DNA of 64,000 bases from Paralithodes platypus (lineage: Eukaryota; Arthropoda; Malacostraca; Decapoda; Lithodidae). Location: positions 47,373,274-47,437,273 of the forward strand of contig CM064518.1 of the NCBI GenBank assembly GCA_032716605.1, read 5' to 3'. How positions within the stretch are numbered: position 1 is the stretch's first letter; every line of letters starts with the position of its first letter. The notes beneath the pieces are model-generated. The model did no database searches. It had not been told where the DNA came from and saw only the letters and a list, made by a program, of their open reading frames with translations. Made by a program: the position numbers and the translations under genes. Below, in pieces: positions 1 through 10,909 of this stretch.

Positions 1-67
1 TGCCAATACATGGTGTCAATCCCAAACTGTCATAGATCAATATTGGTGTGATAATTGGGGTTACAGG

Positions 68-268
68 GACCACCATAACTACCACCACTACCACTAACAC
101 CACCACCACCACCAACACCACTAACACCACCAGCACCAACAACACCACTAACACCACCACCACCACGAACACCACTACCACCACCACCACGACCACCAAC
201 ACCACTAACACCACCAGCACCAACAACACCACTACCACGAACACCACTACCACCACCACCACCACCGT
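68..268. repeat. (ACC)n-type imperfect microsatellite
   Basis: Interrupted trinucleotide tract of ACC, ACT, AAC and ACG units. It is open in several frames as poly-Thr/Asn or poly-Gly/Val. I treat those reading frames as products of the repeat. Confidence 0.9.
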
Positions 269-373
269 GACCGTGCGTGTTGCTGTCACACAAGAACGTC
301 ACTCAAGGATAACGTTAACTCACAACCATCACACAACTTTATAATACCCATACAAAGGTCAGGCACACGACAT

Positions 374-508
374 GGGACTGGAGTTCTCGAAAAAGGGCTC
401 CAGTCGAGGCCACCGAGAGTACCCTCGGTGGCCTCGCTCCAGTCCTGTCTTACAGTGTGATGGCTTAATAATCCAGAAGGGTTGATAGCTTCTGAAGTCC
501 TATTTTAA
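374..508 (+). repeat. Family D repeat, copy 1, with internal hairpin
   Basis: Shares blocks such as GGAGTTCTCGAAAA and CTGGCTTAATAATCC with 2816-2922 (opposite strand) and 52814-52911. Only this copy carries a 12-bp perfect hairpin at 406-435. The family has no coding potential that I can see. Confidence 0.7.
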
Positions 509-730
509 CTAACTAACTAACGCACACGAGACAGGACCACGGCAGACGAGCCATATTCTGAAATATCTGGGATTTTGTATTGTCTTCTTTTCTGTTATCT
601 GTTATTGTTATTGTTGTCCCTCCAACTCTACCTCCTGACATTGGTTTATAGTCCGTAGATTCGATCATAAAACGCGATGAAGTCAAGAGGTAATTATTCC
701 AGATGGAAGAACCGGCCTTGAGATATTGTT

Positions 731-810
731 TATTAAGCTTGATGGAGGTCTAGAGTGGAAAAAAAATAATTAAAAATAAATAGACTCACAAATAAATCCT
801 AGCCCCTTAA
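731..810 (-). repeat. Family A repeat, terminal fragment
   Basis: Contains TTAAGCTTGATGGAGGTCTA and ends CCCCTTAA. This is the end that elsewhere turns into minisatellites. Confidence 0.75.
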
Positions 811-925
811 GGCTGTATAGTGTGTTAGCCAATATAACCTCCTAAATGGCTATAATAGTAAAGTAAATATAGGTCTGTCCAGGTATGTCGGTTGGCGGGT
901 GTACAGTTACTCGTACTACTGTATA

Positions 926-1293
926 TTAAGGGGGTACTGCTTGGTTTTTGGTCTATATGTTTATTTATTAATTCATGTTTTGAGTTTCCTCGCTAGACCT
1001 CCATCAAGCTTAGAAAAACATTCCCTAGACCCATTTCAATATAAATGTGTACATTTTTCGGTAGAAAAATGTCCTGGCCTAAGGCCGGTTCCTTGTAAAA
1101 TTAGAGGCTCGCTATCGCTTGCCAGGAAAAATCGACACCTAAAGGGTACGAAAGGTCTTAATATTGAGAACAAAATATGACGAAATGTCTCAAAATCGTC
1201 AAACTAACAGAACGAACGTCTTAAAACCTCAAAATTGATATGCTAAACATGAGAGAGAAGGGGGTCCATAAAAAGTGAGTACTACCCCCTCAA
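926..1293 (+). repeat. Family A repeat, near full length
   Basis: Begins TTAAGGGGG and carries the family blocks in order: CTAGACCTCCATCAAGCTTA, a small hairpin around TTTTTCGGTAGAAAAA, a GGCC-rich palindrome, CTCGCTATCGC and the A/T-rich GGTCTTAA tandem region. It ends near CCCCCTCAAG. TTAA-ended, non-coding and short, it looks like a non-autonomous DNA transposon; the piggyBac-like assignment rests only on TTAA. Confidence 0.8.
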
Positions 1294-1654
1294 GGGAGGG
1301 TATAGGGTTTTACTGTAAGCCCTTCTCCCTCATGCTTAGCCCCGATAGTTATGAGTAAAGACGTTTGCCCCATTAGTTTAGTGATTTGAATACCTTTCTC
1401 TCCATTTTTTGTCAATATTAAGACCTTTCGTGACATATAGGTCTATTTCTTTTCCTAGTTAACGATAGCGAACCTGTAATTTAGGAGAAACTGGCGTTTG
1501 ACCCGGACACTACCAAAAAATTTACAAATTTATCTCGAAGGGGGATTTTCGGGATAATTTTTAAGCTTGATGGAGGTCTATCGAAGAAACTTGACAAATA
1601 TAATAAAATAAACAAATAAATCGACCAACAAACATAGACCCTACCCCACCTAAC
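1294..1654 (-). repeat. Family A repeat, opposite orientation
   Basis: Abuts the preceding copy in inverted orientation, making a roughly 730-bp inverted pair. The AAGCTTGATGGAGGTCTA block is at 1563-1580. Confidence 0.75.
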
Positions 1655-1743
1655 GTAAATATAATATAAGAGGTCAACGAATTTTTCTTACTGACTGTGC
1701 TGTAAGTGACGGTAAAAACTGGCACATAAAAACCTATTGGCAT

Positions 1744-2134
1744 TTTAGGGGAGATTGTACTTATTTGTATTAATTTGTCTATATATATATACAGTATATA
1801 TATGTATTTATTTATTATTGTTAGTTTTCTCCCAAGACCTCCACTAAGCTTTAAAAAATAACCCGAAGCCCCACCGTCAAGATTGATTTGAAAATGTTTC
1901 GGTCAAAAAAGGTCCAGGCTAAAAGGCCGGTTCTTCCTAATGTACAGGCTCGCCATCGTTCGCCAGGAAAAACAATTGGCACCTAAATGGCACGAAAGGT
2001 CTTGATATTGTTAAAGAAATAGGACGAAAAGTCTTAAAATCGTCAAACTATTGGGTCAAGCGTCATAAAATCGGCAAACTAATGAAGCTAAACACGAGGG
2101 ACAAGGTGGTCCACAAAATATAACCTCCCCTTAA
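1744..2134 (+). repeat. Family A repeat, diverged copy
   Basis: Third family A copy in a row. GACCTCCACTAAGCTT, AGGCCGG and CTCGCCATCGTTCGCCAGG are recognisable. It ends in CCTCCCCTTAA. Confidence 0.75.
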
Positions 2135-2353
2135 GGTTCAGACTGTATCATATATTCGAGGCTTGCATGTCACACGTTTTTTGCAAGGTTGCGACTTTTC
2201 ATCCCTACACTCACACAGTATATGGGGCTCAAGTATGATTGTGTTGAACGTCGCTCGTAACAACTCAACCAGTAGACCATTTCAACCAGTAGCTCTCAAC
2301 CAGTACCAACTCAACCAATACTGTTATTTGTTTTTATTTTGTTTAATATATAT
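2135..2353. other. Unassigned spacer with short direct repeats
   Basis: AT-rich with imperfect repeats of CAACCAGTA (2266-2320). No gene seen. Confidence 0.5.
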
Positions 2354-2505
2354 ATTTTTTTTTTTATGTGGATGAGGGAGACAAAAGGCACAACTGTTTG
2401 TGACGAATGCCTCCCCCAGAGTTGAAAGAGCGACAGGGCCAAAAGAAAAGGAATGTTCAAGCGAAAAGGCCTGGACACACGGAATTTTAAGTAAGCAGAC
2501 ATCCC
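2354..2505 (-). mobile_element. LINE 3'-end fragment
   Basis: On the - strand this reads as the last codons of a LINE frame (residues like LKFRVSRPF, then WGRHSSQT) followed by an A-run (T-run at 2356-2365). The same 3' end occurs at 40467-40560 (-) and 55160-55327 (+), so it is a dispersed 5'-truncated LINE family. Confidence 0.6.
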
Positions 2506-2589
2506 ATCCCCCCTTAAGATTGCAACTCAAACTCCCCCGTTCTCCTGTGAAATACACAAGTCGTTATATTTTTCCAAAATGTCGTCATA

Positions 2590-2690
2590 TTAAGGGGAGG
2601 TGGGGGGTTTTCTGGATCCCCTTCTCCTTTATGCTTAGCTCCATTAGTTATGAAATTCTCAGACGTTCACCTCATTAGTTTTGCGATATA
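2590..2690 (-). repeat. Family A repeat, truncated
   Basis: Starts TTAAGGGGAGG and carries the CCCCTTCTCC...TTAGCTCCATTAG region, then is lost in AT-rich sequence. Confidence 0.65.
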
Positions 2691-2815
2691 TATTGTTAAT
2701 TATAAATACTTGATAATAATATGATATAGAGACAATGTAATTTCTTACTTTTCGATTCGTTATCGAAACTTTAGCTGCAAAGGGAGGAACATATCCGCAA
2801 AGTAAGTTAGTTACT

Positions 2816-2922
2816 TAAAATAAGACTTCAGATGCTATTAAGCCTTCAGGATTATTAAGCCAGCACACTGTAAACCAAGACGAGCGTCAGGACTAGAGCC
2901 CCTTTTCGAGAACTCCAATCCG
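2816..2922 (-). repeat. Family D repeat, copy 2
   Basis: Reverse complement of the 374-508 repeat, without the internal hairpin. Confidence 0.7.
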
Positions 2923-3319
2923 TTGCTGCAAAGTTAAAAATATATAACAAATACACAAATAAATATAATATATATAAATACTGGCCACCTTGCATGTTAC
3001 ACCCGAGTTTTTGTTCGCTCACGTTTGCTCTCTAGATATTTTAGCTGCGTTTTTCATTGCTCGACTTTCGTGCTTCTCAGAAAGTTGATTTGCATACGAT
3101 ATTTGGTAAGGTGGTGTATTTGTGAGTGTCAATGATTTACTGCCAAAAGTGCTTGCTTTTTTAGTGAGTTTAGCTATCCGTGTTGAAGAAATTGGGAAAT
3201 CATATATATATATATAATTTGAGTCTCCAACATGTATTCTCGATGGAATTTTATATTATTGTGTATGAATATTTGCTAAGGTTCTATCTGTATGCTTACT
3301 CATATCGCATATATATATA

Positions 3320-3399
<80 letters not shown>

Positions 3400-3529
3400 T
3401 TAAAATTTCATATTATAGCTGACTGATTTATTGATTTTACTTACTGATATCCACTGGTATTTCTTTAATTTATATATTGGATTGATCAAACGACTGATTG
3501 AATACGCGATTGATTGATTGTATATAGAG
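2923..3529. other. AT-rich intronic or intergenic sequence
   Basis: No gene seen. Contains the TA microsatellite listed separately. Confidence 0.5.
3308..3401. repeat. (TA)n microsatellite
   Basis: About 40 TA units with single interruptions. Confidence 0.95.
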
Positions 3530-6500
3530 TTTTTAAACTTTAAAATAGGCCTATTGGGCCTAAAAAATTGTCAAAATTAAAACAAAAATTATACCGTTGA
3601 AACCGCAACGGCGAGACGAATCCAAATATGTAATGATATTGACAAGTCAAAATTCGACCAAAATCAAGGATTTGCCTGGGCTTAAACCCAAGGTTTTTGG
3701 AAACAAATATTTTCGATTCTGGGCGAATGGCTGGGCGAAAACGAAATCTACGACCTTGTCTAGAAGGAGTTCGGCGAGAAAAAACGAATAGCACAAGTTA
3801 GAATTCTCTAGGACTTATAGTTTGGGCTACAGAGGACTTTTAAAGTCCAAAAAACGGTCCCCCTGGGCCCTCCAAAAAGGCCAAATCAAAATCGAAATCC
3901 TAAACAAATGGTCCGATTTTAATTATGTTTGCGCCATTCGATTCAGCTTGCCAAAGTGTACTTATGGTATAAATGTAAACAAAATCCGTACATAAATAAC
4001 TCGTCTATGGAGTTTTGATACTTTAAAATAGGCCGACTGGGCCTAAAAAATTGTCAAAATTAAAAACAAATATATACCGTTGAAACCGCAACGGCGAGAC
4101 GAATCCAAATATGTAATGATATTGACAAGTCAAAATTCGACCAAAATCAAGGATTTGCCTGGGCTTAAACCCAAGGTTTTTGGAAACAAATATTTTCGAT
4201 TCTGGGCGAATGGCTGGGCGAAAACGAAATCTACGACCTTGTCTAGAAGGAGCTCGGCGAGAAATAACGAATGGCACCAGTTAGAATTCTCTAGGACTTA
4301 TAGTTTGGCTACAGAGGACTTTTAAAGTCCAAAAAAACGGTCCCCCTGGGCCCTCCATAAAGGCCAAATCAAAATCGAAATCCTAAACAAATGGTCCGAT
4401 TTTAATTATGTTTGCGCCATTCGATTCAGCTTGCCAAAGTGTATTTATGGTATAAATTTAAACAAAATCCGTATATAAATAACTCGTCTATGGAGTTTTT
4501 AAACTTTAAAATAGGCCTATTGGGCCTAAACATTTGTAAACATTTAAAAATAATTATACCGTTGAAACCACAACGGCGAGACGAATCCAAATATGTAATA
4601 ATATTGACAAGTCAAAATTCGACCAAAATCAAGGATTTGCCTGGGCTTAAACCCAAGGTTTTTGGAAACAAATATTTTCGATTCTGGGCGAATGGCTGGG
4701 CGAAAATTAAATCTACGACCTTGTCTAGAAGCAGCTCGGCGAGAAAAAACGAATGGCACCAGTTAGAATTCTCTAGGACTTATAGTTTGGGCTACAGAGG
4801 ACTTTTAAAATCCAAAAAAACGGTCCCCTGGGCCCTCCAAAAAGGCCAAGTCAAAATCGAAATCCTAAACTAATGGTCTTATTTTAATTCTGTTTGCGCT
4901 ATTCGATTCAGCTTGCCAAAGTGTACTTATGGTATAAATTTAAACAAAATCCGTACATAAGTAACTCGTCTATGGAGTTTTGATACTTTAAAATAGGCCT
5001 ATTGGGCCTATCGAAAATAAAATTGGCACCAGTTAGAATTCTCTAGGACTTATAGTTTGGGCTACAGAGGACTTTAAAAGTTCAAAAAACGGTCCCCCTG
5101 GGCCCTCCAAAAAGGCCAAGTCAAAATCGAAATCCTAAACAAATGGTCCGATTTTAATTCTGTTTGCGCCATTCGATTTACCTAACCAAAGTGTACTTAT
5201 GGTATAAATTTAAACAAAATCCGTATATAAATAACTCGTCTATGGAGTTTTTAAACTTTAAAATAGGCCTATTGGGCCTAAAAATTGGTCAAAATTTAAA
5301 AATAATTATACCGTTGAAACCACAACGGCGAGACGAATCCAAATATGTAATAATATTGACAAGTCAAAATTCGACCATAATCAAGGATTTGCCTGGGATT
5401 AAACCCAAGGTTTTTGGAAACGAATATTTTCGATTCTGGGCGAATGGCTGGGCGAAAATGAAATCTACGACCTTGTCTAGAATCAGCTCGGCGAGAAAAA
5501 ACGAATAGCACAAGTTAGAATTCTCTAGGACTTATAGTTTGGGCTACAGAGGACTTTTAAAGTCCAAAAAACGGTCCCCCTGGGCCCTCCAAAAAGGCCA
5601 AATCAAAATCGAAAGCCTAAACAAATGGTCCGATTTTAATTCTGTTTGCGCCATTCGATTCAGCTTGCCAAAGTGTACTTATGGTATAAATGTAAACAAA
5701 ATCCGTACATAAATAACTCGTCTATGGAGTTTTGATACTTTAAAATAGGCCGATTGGGCCTAAAAAAAAATCAAAATTAAAAACAAATATATACCGTTGA
5801 AACCGCAACGGCGAGACGAATCCAAATATGTAATGATATTGACAAGTCAAAATTCGACCAAAATCAAGGATTTGCCTGGGCTTAAACCCAAGGTTTTTGG
5901 AAACAAATATTTTCGATTCTGGGCGAATGGCTGGGCGAAAATGAAATCTACGACCTTGTCTAGAATCAGCTCGGCGAGAAAAAACGAATAGCACAAGTTA
6001 GAATTCTCTAGGACTTATAGTTTGGCTACAGAGGACTTTTAAAGGCCAAATCAAAATCGAAATCCTAAACAAATGGTCCGATTTTAATTCTGTTTGCGCC
6101 ATTCGATTCAGCTTGCCAAAGTGTATTTATGGTATAAATTTAAACAAAATCCGTATATAAATAACTCGTCTATGGAGTTTTTAAACTTTAAAATAGGCCT
6201 ATTGGGCCTAAACATTTGTAAACATTTAAAAATAATTATACCGTTGAAACCACAACGGCGAGACGAATCCAAATATGTAATAATATTGACAAGTCAAAAT
6301 TCGACCAAAATCAAGGATTTGCCTGGGCTTAAACCCAAGGTTTTTGGAAACAAATATTTTCGATTCTGGGCGAATGGCTGGGCGAAAACGAAATCTACGA
6401 CCTTGTCTAGAAGGAGCTCGGCGAGAAAAAACGAATGGCACCAGTTAGAATTCTCTAGGACTTATAGTTTGGGCTACAGAGGACTTTAAAAAAAAAAAAA

Positions 6501-8262
6501 AAACGGTGCCCTGGGCCCTCCAAAAAGGCCATGTCAAAATCGAAATCCTAAACTAATTGTCCTATTTTAATTCTGTTTGCGCCATTCGATTCAGCTTGCT
6601 AAAGTGTACTTATGGTATAAATTTAAACAAAATCCGTATATAAATAACTCGTCTATGGAGTTCTTAAACTTTTAAATAGGCCTATTGGGCCTAAAAATTG
6701 GTCAAAATTTAAAAATAATTATACCGTTGAAACCACAACGGCGAGACGAATCCAAATATGTAATAATATTGACAAGTCAAAATTCGACCAAAATCAAGGA
6801 TTTGCCTGGGCAAACCCAAGGTTTTTGGAAACAAATATTTTCGATTCTGGGCGAATGGCTGGCCGAAAATGAAATCTACGACCTTGTCTAGAAGCAGCTC
6901 GGCGAGATAAAACGAATCGCACAAGTTAGAATTGTCTAGGACTTATAGTTTGGGCTACAGAGGACTTTTAAAGTCCAAAAAACGGTCCCCCTGGGCCCTC
7001 CTAAAAGACCAAGTCCAATACATTCCTACGCAGATGACTCAACACTCCTCAGTTCCTTCACATTTACCAATTCTTTCACCCAACCCGATCTTATAAATTC
7101 AAAAATAAGCACTGCAATTTCTCTGAACCAGGACCTTTCTAGAATTGAAGAATGGGGACAAAAAAATCTAGTTTCCTTTAATGCACAGAAAACCAAGTAC
7201 ATTCAATTTTCTAACCGACAGAATCTCACTGACTCCCATATATTTTTTAATTATGTAAATATTCCCACTTCCCCTAGTATTGACATTCTCGGTGTAACAT
7301 TAACTACTAACTTGAGCTGGACACATTATGTTAGAAGCATTGCTAAGAATGCCTCTAAAAAACTGGGACTCCTGTACAGAGTTCGAGAATTCTTCACTGA
7401 CGAGCAGTTGGCCGTAATATATAAAAGTCATGTGCGTTCTCAGATGGATTACTGTTCACCTCTGTGGAGTGGAAGTGGAGTGGTTGCATTGAGGCAGTTG
7501 GACAAAATTCAAAATAAAGCTATTAGATTAATCAATAACCCTGCAATCACACAGGACCTTCCTACATTATCCATACGAAGAAACGTTGCATCCCTTGCAT
7601 TATTTTACAGATATTTTCACAGCAATTGTTCCGAGGAACTTGCTTCAATTGTGCCGCCTCTCCACATCTTTCCCCGTAGAACTAGGGCAGCTGAGAGCGC
7701 CCATGAATTTACACTTTCTCCTCCACAATGCAGAACTTCTGTTTATCAAAATTCATTTATCCCTAGAACTACTACTCTTTGGAATTCACTTCCCTCGAAT
7801 TGCTTTCCACAAACTTACAATCTACAAATGTTTAAATCCAGTTGTTACAAACATTTTATGAATGGAGGATGCCTTTAGGCACATGGACCTTTTTATTTTA
7901 TCTGTGTTTTTCCTTCCTCCGTTCATTGTCTCATAAAAAAAAAAAAAAAATCAAAATCGAAATCCTAAAAAAATTGGTCCGATTTTAATTCTGTTTGCGC
8001 CATTCGATTCAACTTGCCAACATGTACTTATGGTATAAATGTAAACAAAATCCGTATATAAATAACTCGTCTATGGCGTTTTTAAACTTTAAAATAGGCC
8101 TATTGGGCCTAAAAATGGGTCAAAATTTAAAAAATAATTATACTGTTGAATCCGCAACGGCGAGACGAATCCAAATATGTAATAATATTGACAAGTCAAA
8201 ATTCGACCAAAATCAAGGATTTGTCTGGGCTTAAACCCAGGGTTTTTGGAAACAAATATTTA
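3530..8262. repeat. 483-bp tandem satellite array, about 9 units
   Basis: The marker ATAGGCCTATTGGGCCTAA (or a close variant) recurs at about 3546, 4029, 4510, 4993, 5264, 5747, 6192, 6676 and 8096. Spacing is 481-484 bp in five intervals. The 4993-5264 and 6192 neighbours are shortened units, and the 6676-8096 interval holds a LINE. Each unit has reading frames open on both strands (65-153 codons); the - strand frame begins with variants of SRRAPSRQGRRFRFRP. Frames on opposite strands with no start context, plus indels between units, argue against genes. Confidence 0.92.
7019..7936 (+). mobile_element. 5'-truncated LINE (RT from the YADD box onward) with poly-A
   Basis: One uninterrupted frame runs from about 7026 to the stop at 7876-7878. 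It begins exactly at the RT catalytic box (YADDSTLL), continues through DILGVTLTTNLSW and the C-terminal thumb/connector region (SQMDYCSPLWSG), and ends MNGGCL. An A-rich 3' tail follows (7920-7936). It lies inside the 483-bp satellite, between ...CCAAGTC and TCAAAATCG, with at most a 2-bp target duplication. The intact frame suggests a fairly recent insertion. A second copy of its 3' UTR is at 36984-37082. The clade is not decided: it is CR1/Jockey-like in style. Confidence 0.85.
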
Positions 8263-8383
8263 TTGGTAGATGTCAAGCCCGGGCAACTTGACCTAGCAAT
8301 TCGTGACAAACGCCTAATATTCATGGCCACCCTTTCACAGGAATTACGGCGTCTAGCAAAAAAAAAAAAAAAAAAAAAAAAAA
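8263..8383 (+). mobile_element. Poly-A-tailed inserted fragment
   Basis: The satellite stops at about 8262. About 95 bp that are open as LLVDVKPGQLDLAIRDK follow, then a run of about 25 A. An abrupt junction with a long poly-A indicates a retroposed 3' end. The source gene or element is not recognised. Confidence 0.5.
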
Positions 8384-8434
8384 TGAAATTAAATGTCCCC
8401 TCAATGCATTTTAATCAACGTACCCTTTCTATAT

Positions 8435-8611
8435 CAACCCCTTCTGTACCGGCGACGTCAATTGTTTTTAATTCTAACTACTATTAGACGATTGTGTTCA
8501 GTTTTAAAAGGGCCTCCAGCAATTACCAGGCTTCGAATTATCTCACTTAAACCTTTCTACTGCCATAGACCCTTTTTAATCTGCATAAAATAGTCTGCAT
8601 ATAGCTAGATC
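8435..8611. repeat. Family B palindromic repeat, truncated
   Basis: Begins CAACCCCTTCTGTACCGGCG and keeps the TATTAGACGATT and CTCCAGCAATTACCAGG blocks. It is cut off by the adjacent minisatellite before its right end. Confidence 0.8.
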
Positions 8612-9052
8612 CACCCCCACCCACTGATCCACCCCCCCCCCCCTCCACTGATCCCCGTCTCTTTTCAACCCTACCAACTGATACACCTGACCCACTGATC
8701 CACCCTACACACTGATCCACTTGACCCACTGATCCCTGTCTCTCTCCCCCCCCCCCACACCCACTGATCCACCCTACCCACTGATCCCCGTATCTTTAAC
8801 ACCCCACCCACTGATCCACCCTTCCCACTGATTCCCCTCTCCTCCCCCCTCTCCCCTCCTCCACCCCACCCACTGATGCACCTCTTCTCTCCCCTACTCA
8901 CTGATCCACCCCACCCACTGATCCCCGTCTCTTTTCACCCCCACCCACTGATCCACCCCATCCACTGATCCACCTGACCCACTGATCCCCCTCTCCTCCC
9001 CCCTACCCCCTGATCCTCCCCCATCCACTGATCCACCTCTCCTCTCCACCAC
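8604..9052. repeat. CCACTGATCCAC minisatellite abutting the receptor exon
   Basis: Pyrimidine-rich degenerate repeat of CCACTGATCCACCC-type units with variable C-runs. It runs directly into the splice acceptor of the nuclear-receptor exon at 9056, so its last units act as that exon's polypyrimidine tract. Confidence 0.9.
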
Positions 9053-9055
9053 CAG

Positions 9056-9151
9056 CCGGGAAGGGGGAGTGTATGGTGGACAAGGCTCGGAGGAACTGGT
9101 GCCCACACTGTCGACTCCAGAAGTGCCTCAACGTCAGCATGAACACGGAGG
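9056..9151 (+). CDS. NR2E-group nuclear receptor, exon with the second zinc finger
   Basis: Codes for the second half of a nuclear-receptor DNA-binding domain. It shows [19 protein letters not shown] followed by LNVSMNTE, with three of the four zinc-finger-II cysteines plus the QKC cysteine. Nuclear receptors of the NR2E group bind hexameric response elements in the nucleus, usually as repressors in neural or eye development. The acceptor CCACCACCAG ends at 9055 and the donor GGTAAGTAGG starts at 9152. The exon enters with two bases and leaves with one, matching the next exon at 36512. The exon for the first zinc finger is not in the window, as expected from the usual intron position in this group. 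Assignment between tailless, dsf, HR83/NR2E6 and PNR is open. Confidence 0.92.
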
Positions 9152-9281
9152 GTAAGTAGGAATATGGCTCGTTTTTCTCCTGTCACCTCTGTTTCCTTTC
9201 TCGTAGTCTCTTGCTGATCCTCCCTATCCCTTGTGGGAGTACGGGCTGGCTACTGACTGACTAACTGACTGACTGAGTAGG

Positions 9282-10499
9282 AACAGTTACTGGCCAAAAT
9301 TGCGAATACGGAACCACAAGCTGCATATTCGGCATTCACACATGGAGCCAAACACCGATGGACATACTTCATGTGTACCATTCCAAACGTGAGTCCACGA
9401 CTTCAACCGCTAGAAGATGCCATCAGAGACATACTCATCCCACCTTGGGTAAAGTCCCACACACCAAATGCTACAGAGAGGGAGTTGCTCGCACAAGATT
9501 CTGATGGTGAAGTGGACCAGGCGGACATCAACAACATCAGAAAGACCATCACGTCAGAGAGGCATAACTCACAGAAAAATGACCTGGCACGATTGATGCG
9601 ACAACTTTCCCGGAGACTAGCAAGAAAAATACAAATAGCACAAGAAACGGGTGCTTCAAATTGGCTGACAATGCTACCAATCAAGGCAAAAGTCTTCAAT
9701 CTCAACAAACAAAATTTAGTGATGCCATTGCATTTAGATATGGTTGTCCGATTGAAGGACTACCCGATTGATGCGTTTGTGGAGTAAAAAAAATGCAGAC
9801 CACTGCATGATATATAAGAAGGGAAGATTCATCACCATCAGGCACGATGAAGTAAGAGACGTAACGGCGAACATGCTCAGGGAGGTGTGTCGAGATGTGG
9901 CTTGCGAACCAGCAATCATTCCCTTGGATGGAGAGATCTTGCAGCATAGGACGGCCAACACATCCAATGAAGCACGAGTGGACGTTAGTGCAAGAGGATT
10001 TTGGACAAGAGGACAGCAAGCGTTTTTCGACATAAGAATATTCGACCCAATGGCCCCTAGCTATAGCGAGCTGTCTCTGGAGGCTGCACACAAGGGGAAC
10101 GGACAAGAGAAGGTCAGGGCATATGAGGAAAGGTTCCTAAATATCGAACAAGGCAGCTTTACCCCACTAGTCTTCACCACATCTGGAGGGATGGGACCCA
10201 GGGGCCAGTGCTTCTATTTAAGGCTAGCAGAGATCATCGCAGAGAAGAAGCAACAGCCCAGGAGCCACGTCGTAGCCTGGATGAGGTGCCGCCTATCTCT
10301 CTCATTGTTCAGATCAGCACTACTATGCCTGCGGGGAACAAGACTGTCTGCACCACAACCAGCGACTGTGGCAGACGTGGACTACGAGGCAGCAGTGGCA
10401 GAGGGTGGCACAGGGAGGCGACTGGAGTTGCGTGGTGTAGAGTAGTAATATAGTAGAATAGTAGGAATAGAGTAATATCTTATGTTTGTAAACTATAAT
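9282..10499 (+). mobile_element. Non-LTR retrotransposon, 5'-truncated copy 1 (endonuclease end)
   Basis: Matches 13019-14365 of the longer copy downstream. Translated segments at 9371-9787 and 9768-10445 carry the C-terminal part: NWLT.LPIKA, then a His/Cys motif (DHCMIYKKGRF.TIRHDEVRDVTA, where the Cys is Tyr), then RTANTSNEARVDVSARGFW. It has a frameshift near 9780 and lacks about 90 bp near 9489 (a GLGFINPV-containing block) relative to copy 2. It ends at TATGTTTGTAAAC then (AGT)n. It is a decayed, non-functional copy. Confidence 0.85.
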
Positions 10500-10553
10500 G
10501 AAAGTAGTAGTAGCAGTAGTAGTAGTAGTAGTTGTAGTAGTAGTAGTAGTAGT
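10500..10553. repeat. (AGT)n microsatellite at the 3' end of retrotransposon copy 1
   Basis: GTAGTAGTAG tract with one AGC and one TTG interruption. It directly follows the element's 3' end. Confidence 0.9.
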
Positions 10554-10593
10554 GACAGTTATTAGGTGTGTAATGATTGTAATAGTTGAGTTG

Positions 10594-10662
10594 TACTGGT
10601 ACCCACACTGTCGACTCCAGAAGTGCCTCGCCGTCACCATTAATACGAAGGGTAAGCCATTT
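10594..10662 (+). pseudogene. Broken duplicate of the zinc-finger-II exon
   Basis: Bases 10594-10651 match 9094-9151 at 50 of 58 positions, offset exactly 1500 bp, and the donor GT is kept (GGTAAGCC). The 5' part of the exon and its acceptor are missing. The NWC cysteine codon TGC is TAC, so the zinc ligand is lost. Other changes are mostly non-synonymous (N to A, S to T, M to I, E to K). Most likely a partial duplicated exon no longer under selection. A use as an alternative exon is unlikely because no acceptor is evident. Confidence 0.85.
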
Positions 10663-10687
10663 TTCTGGTCCCTCTATGTCCCTTTAT

Positions 10688-10742
10688 AATGTGGCTACTC
10701 CTTCGGGGATCACGGCGTCCGGCAATAGATATATAGATAGAT
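10688..10742 (+). mobile_element. Very short LINE 3' end
   Basis: CTTCGGGGATCACGGCGTC and CGGCAATAG followed by an ATAG-type tail match the 3' end of the LINE at 28708-30080 (its last codons, FGDHGVRQ stop). Only about 45 bp were inserted. Confidence 0.75.
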
Positions 10743-10761
10743 AGAAAATAAAGGGAAAACA

Positions 10762-10771
10762 GTAGTAGTAA

Positions 10772-10821
<50 letters not shown>
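10762..10821. repeat. (TAG)n microsatellite 5' of retrotransposon copy 2
   Basis: About 19 TAG units ending where the retrotransposon begins. The same repeat, same strand, continues at its 3' end. Confidence 0.9.
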
Positions 10822-10822
<1 letters not shown>

Positions 10823-10909
10823 CTCTGGGGGGAAAAAAAACAAGTGTAGCCTTAATGTAAAGCGTAAAAGACATAGCAAGAGAACAGATGGAAGTGTCAT
10901 AAGGGTATA

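Noticed and set aside
452..470. GTGTGATGGCTTAATAATC as a possible zinc-finger I fragment
   Set aside because: It is part of the dispersed family D repeat and has no Cys spacing beyond a chance TGTGATGGC.
2324..2557. - strand gene of about 77 codons
   Set aside because: It is the tail of a dispersed LINE, with matching copies at 40.5 and 55.2 kb.
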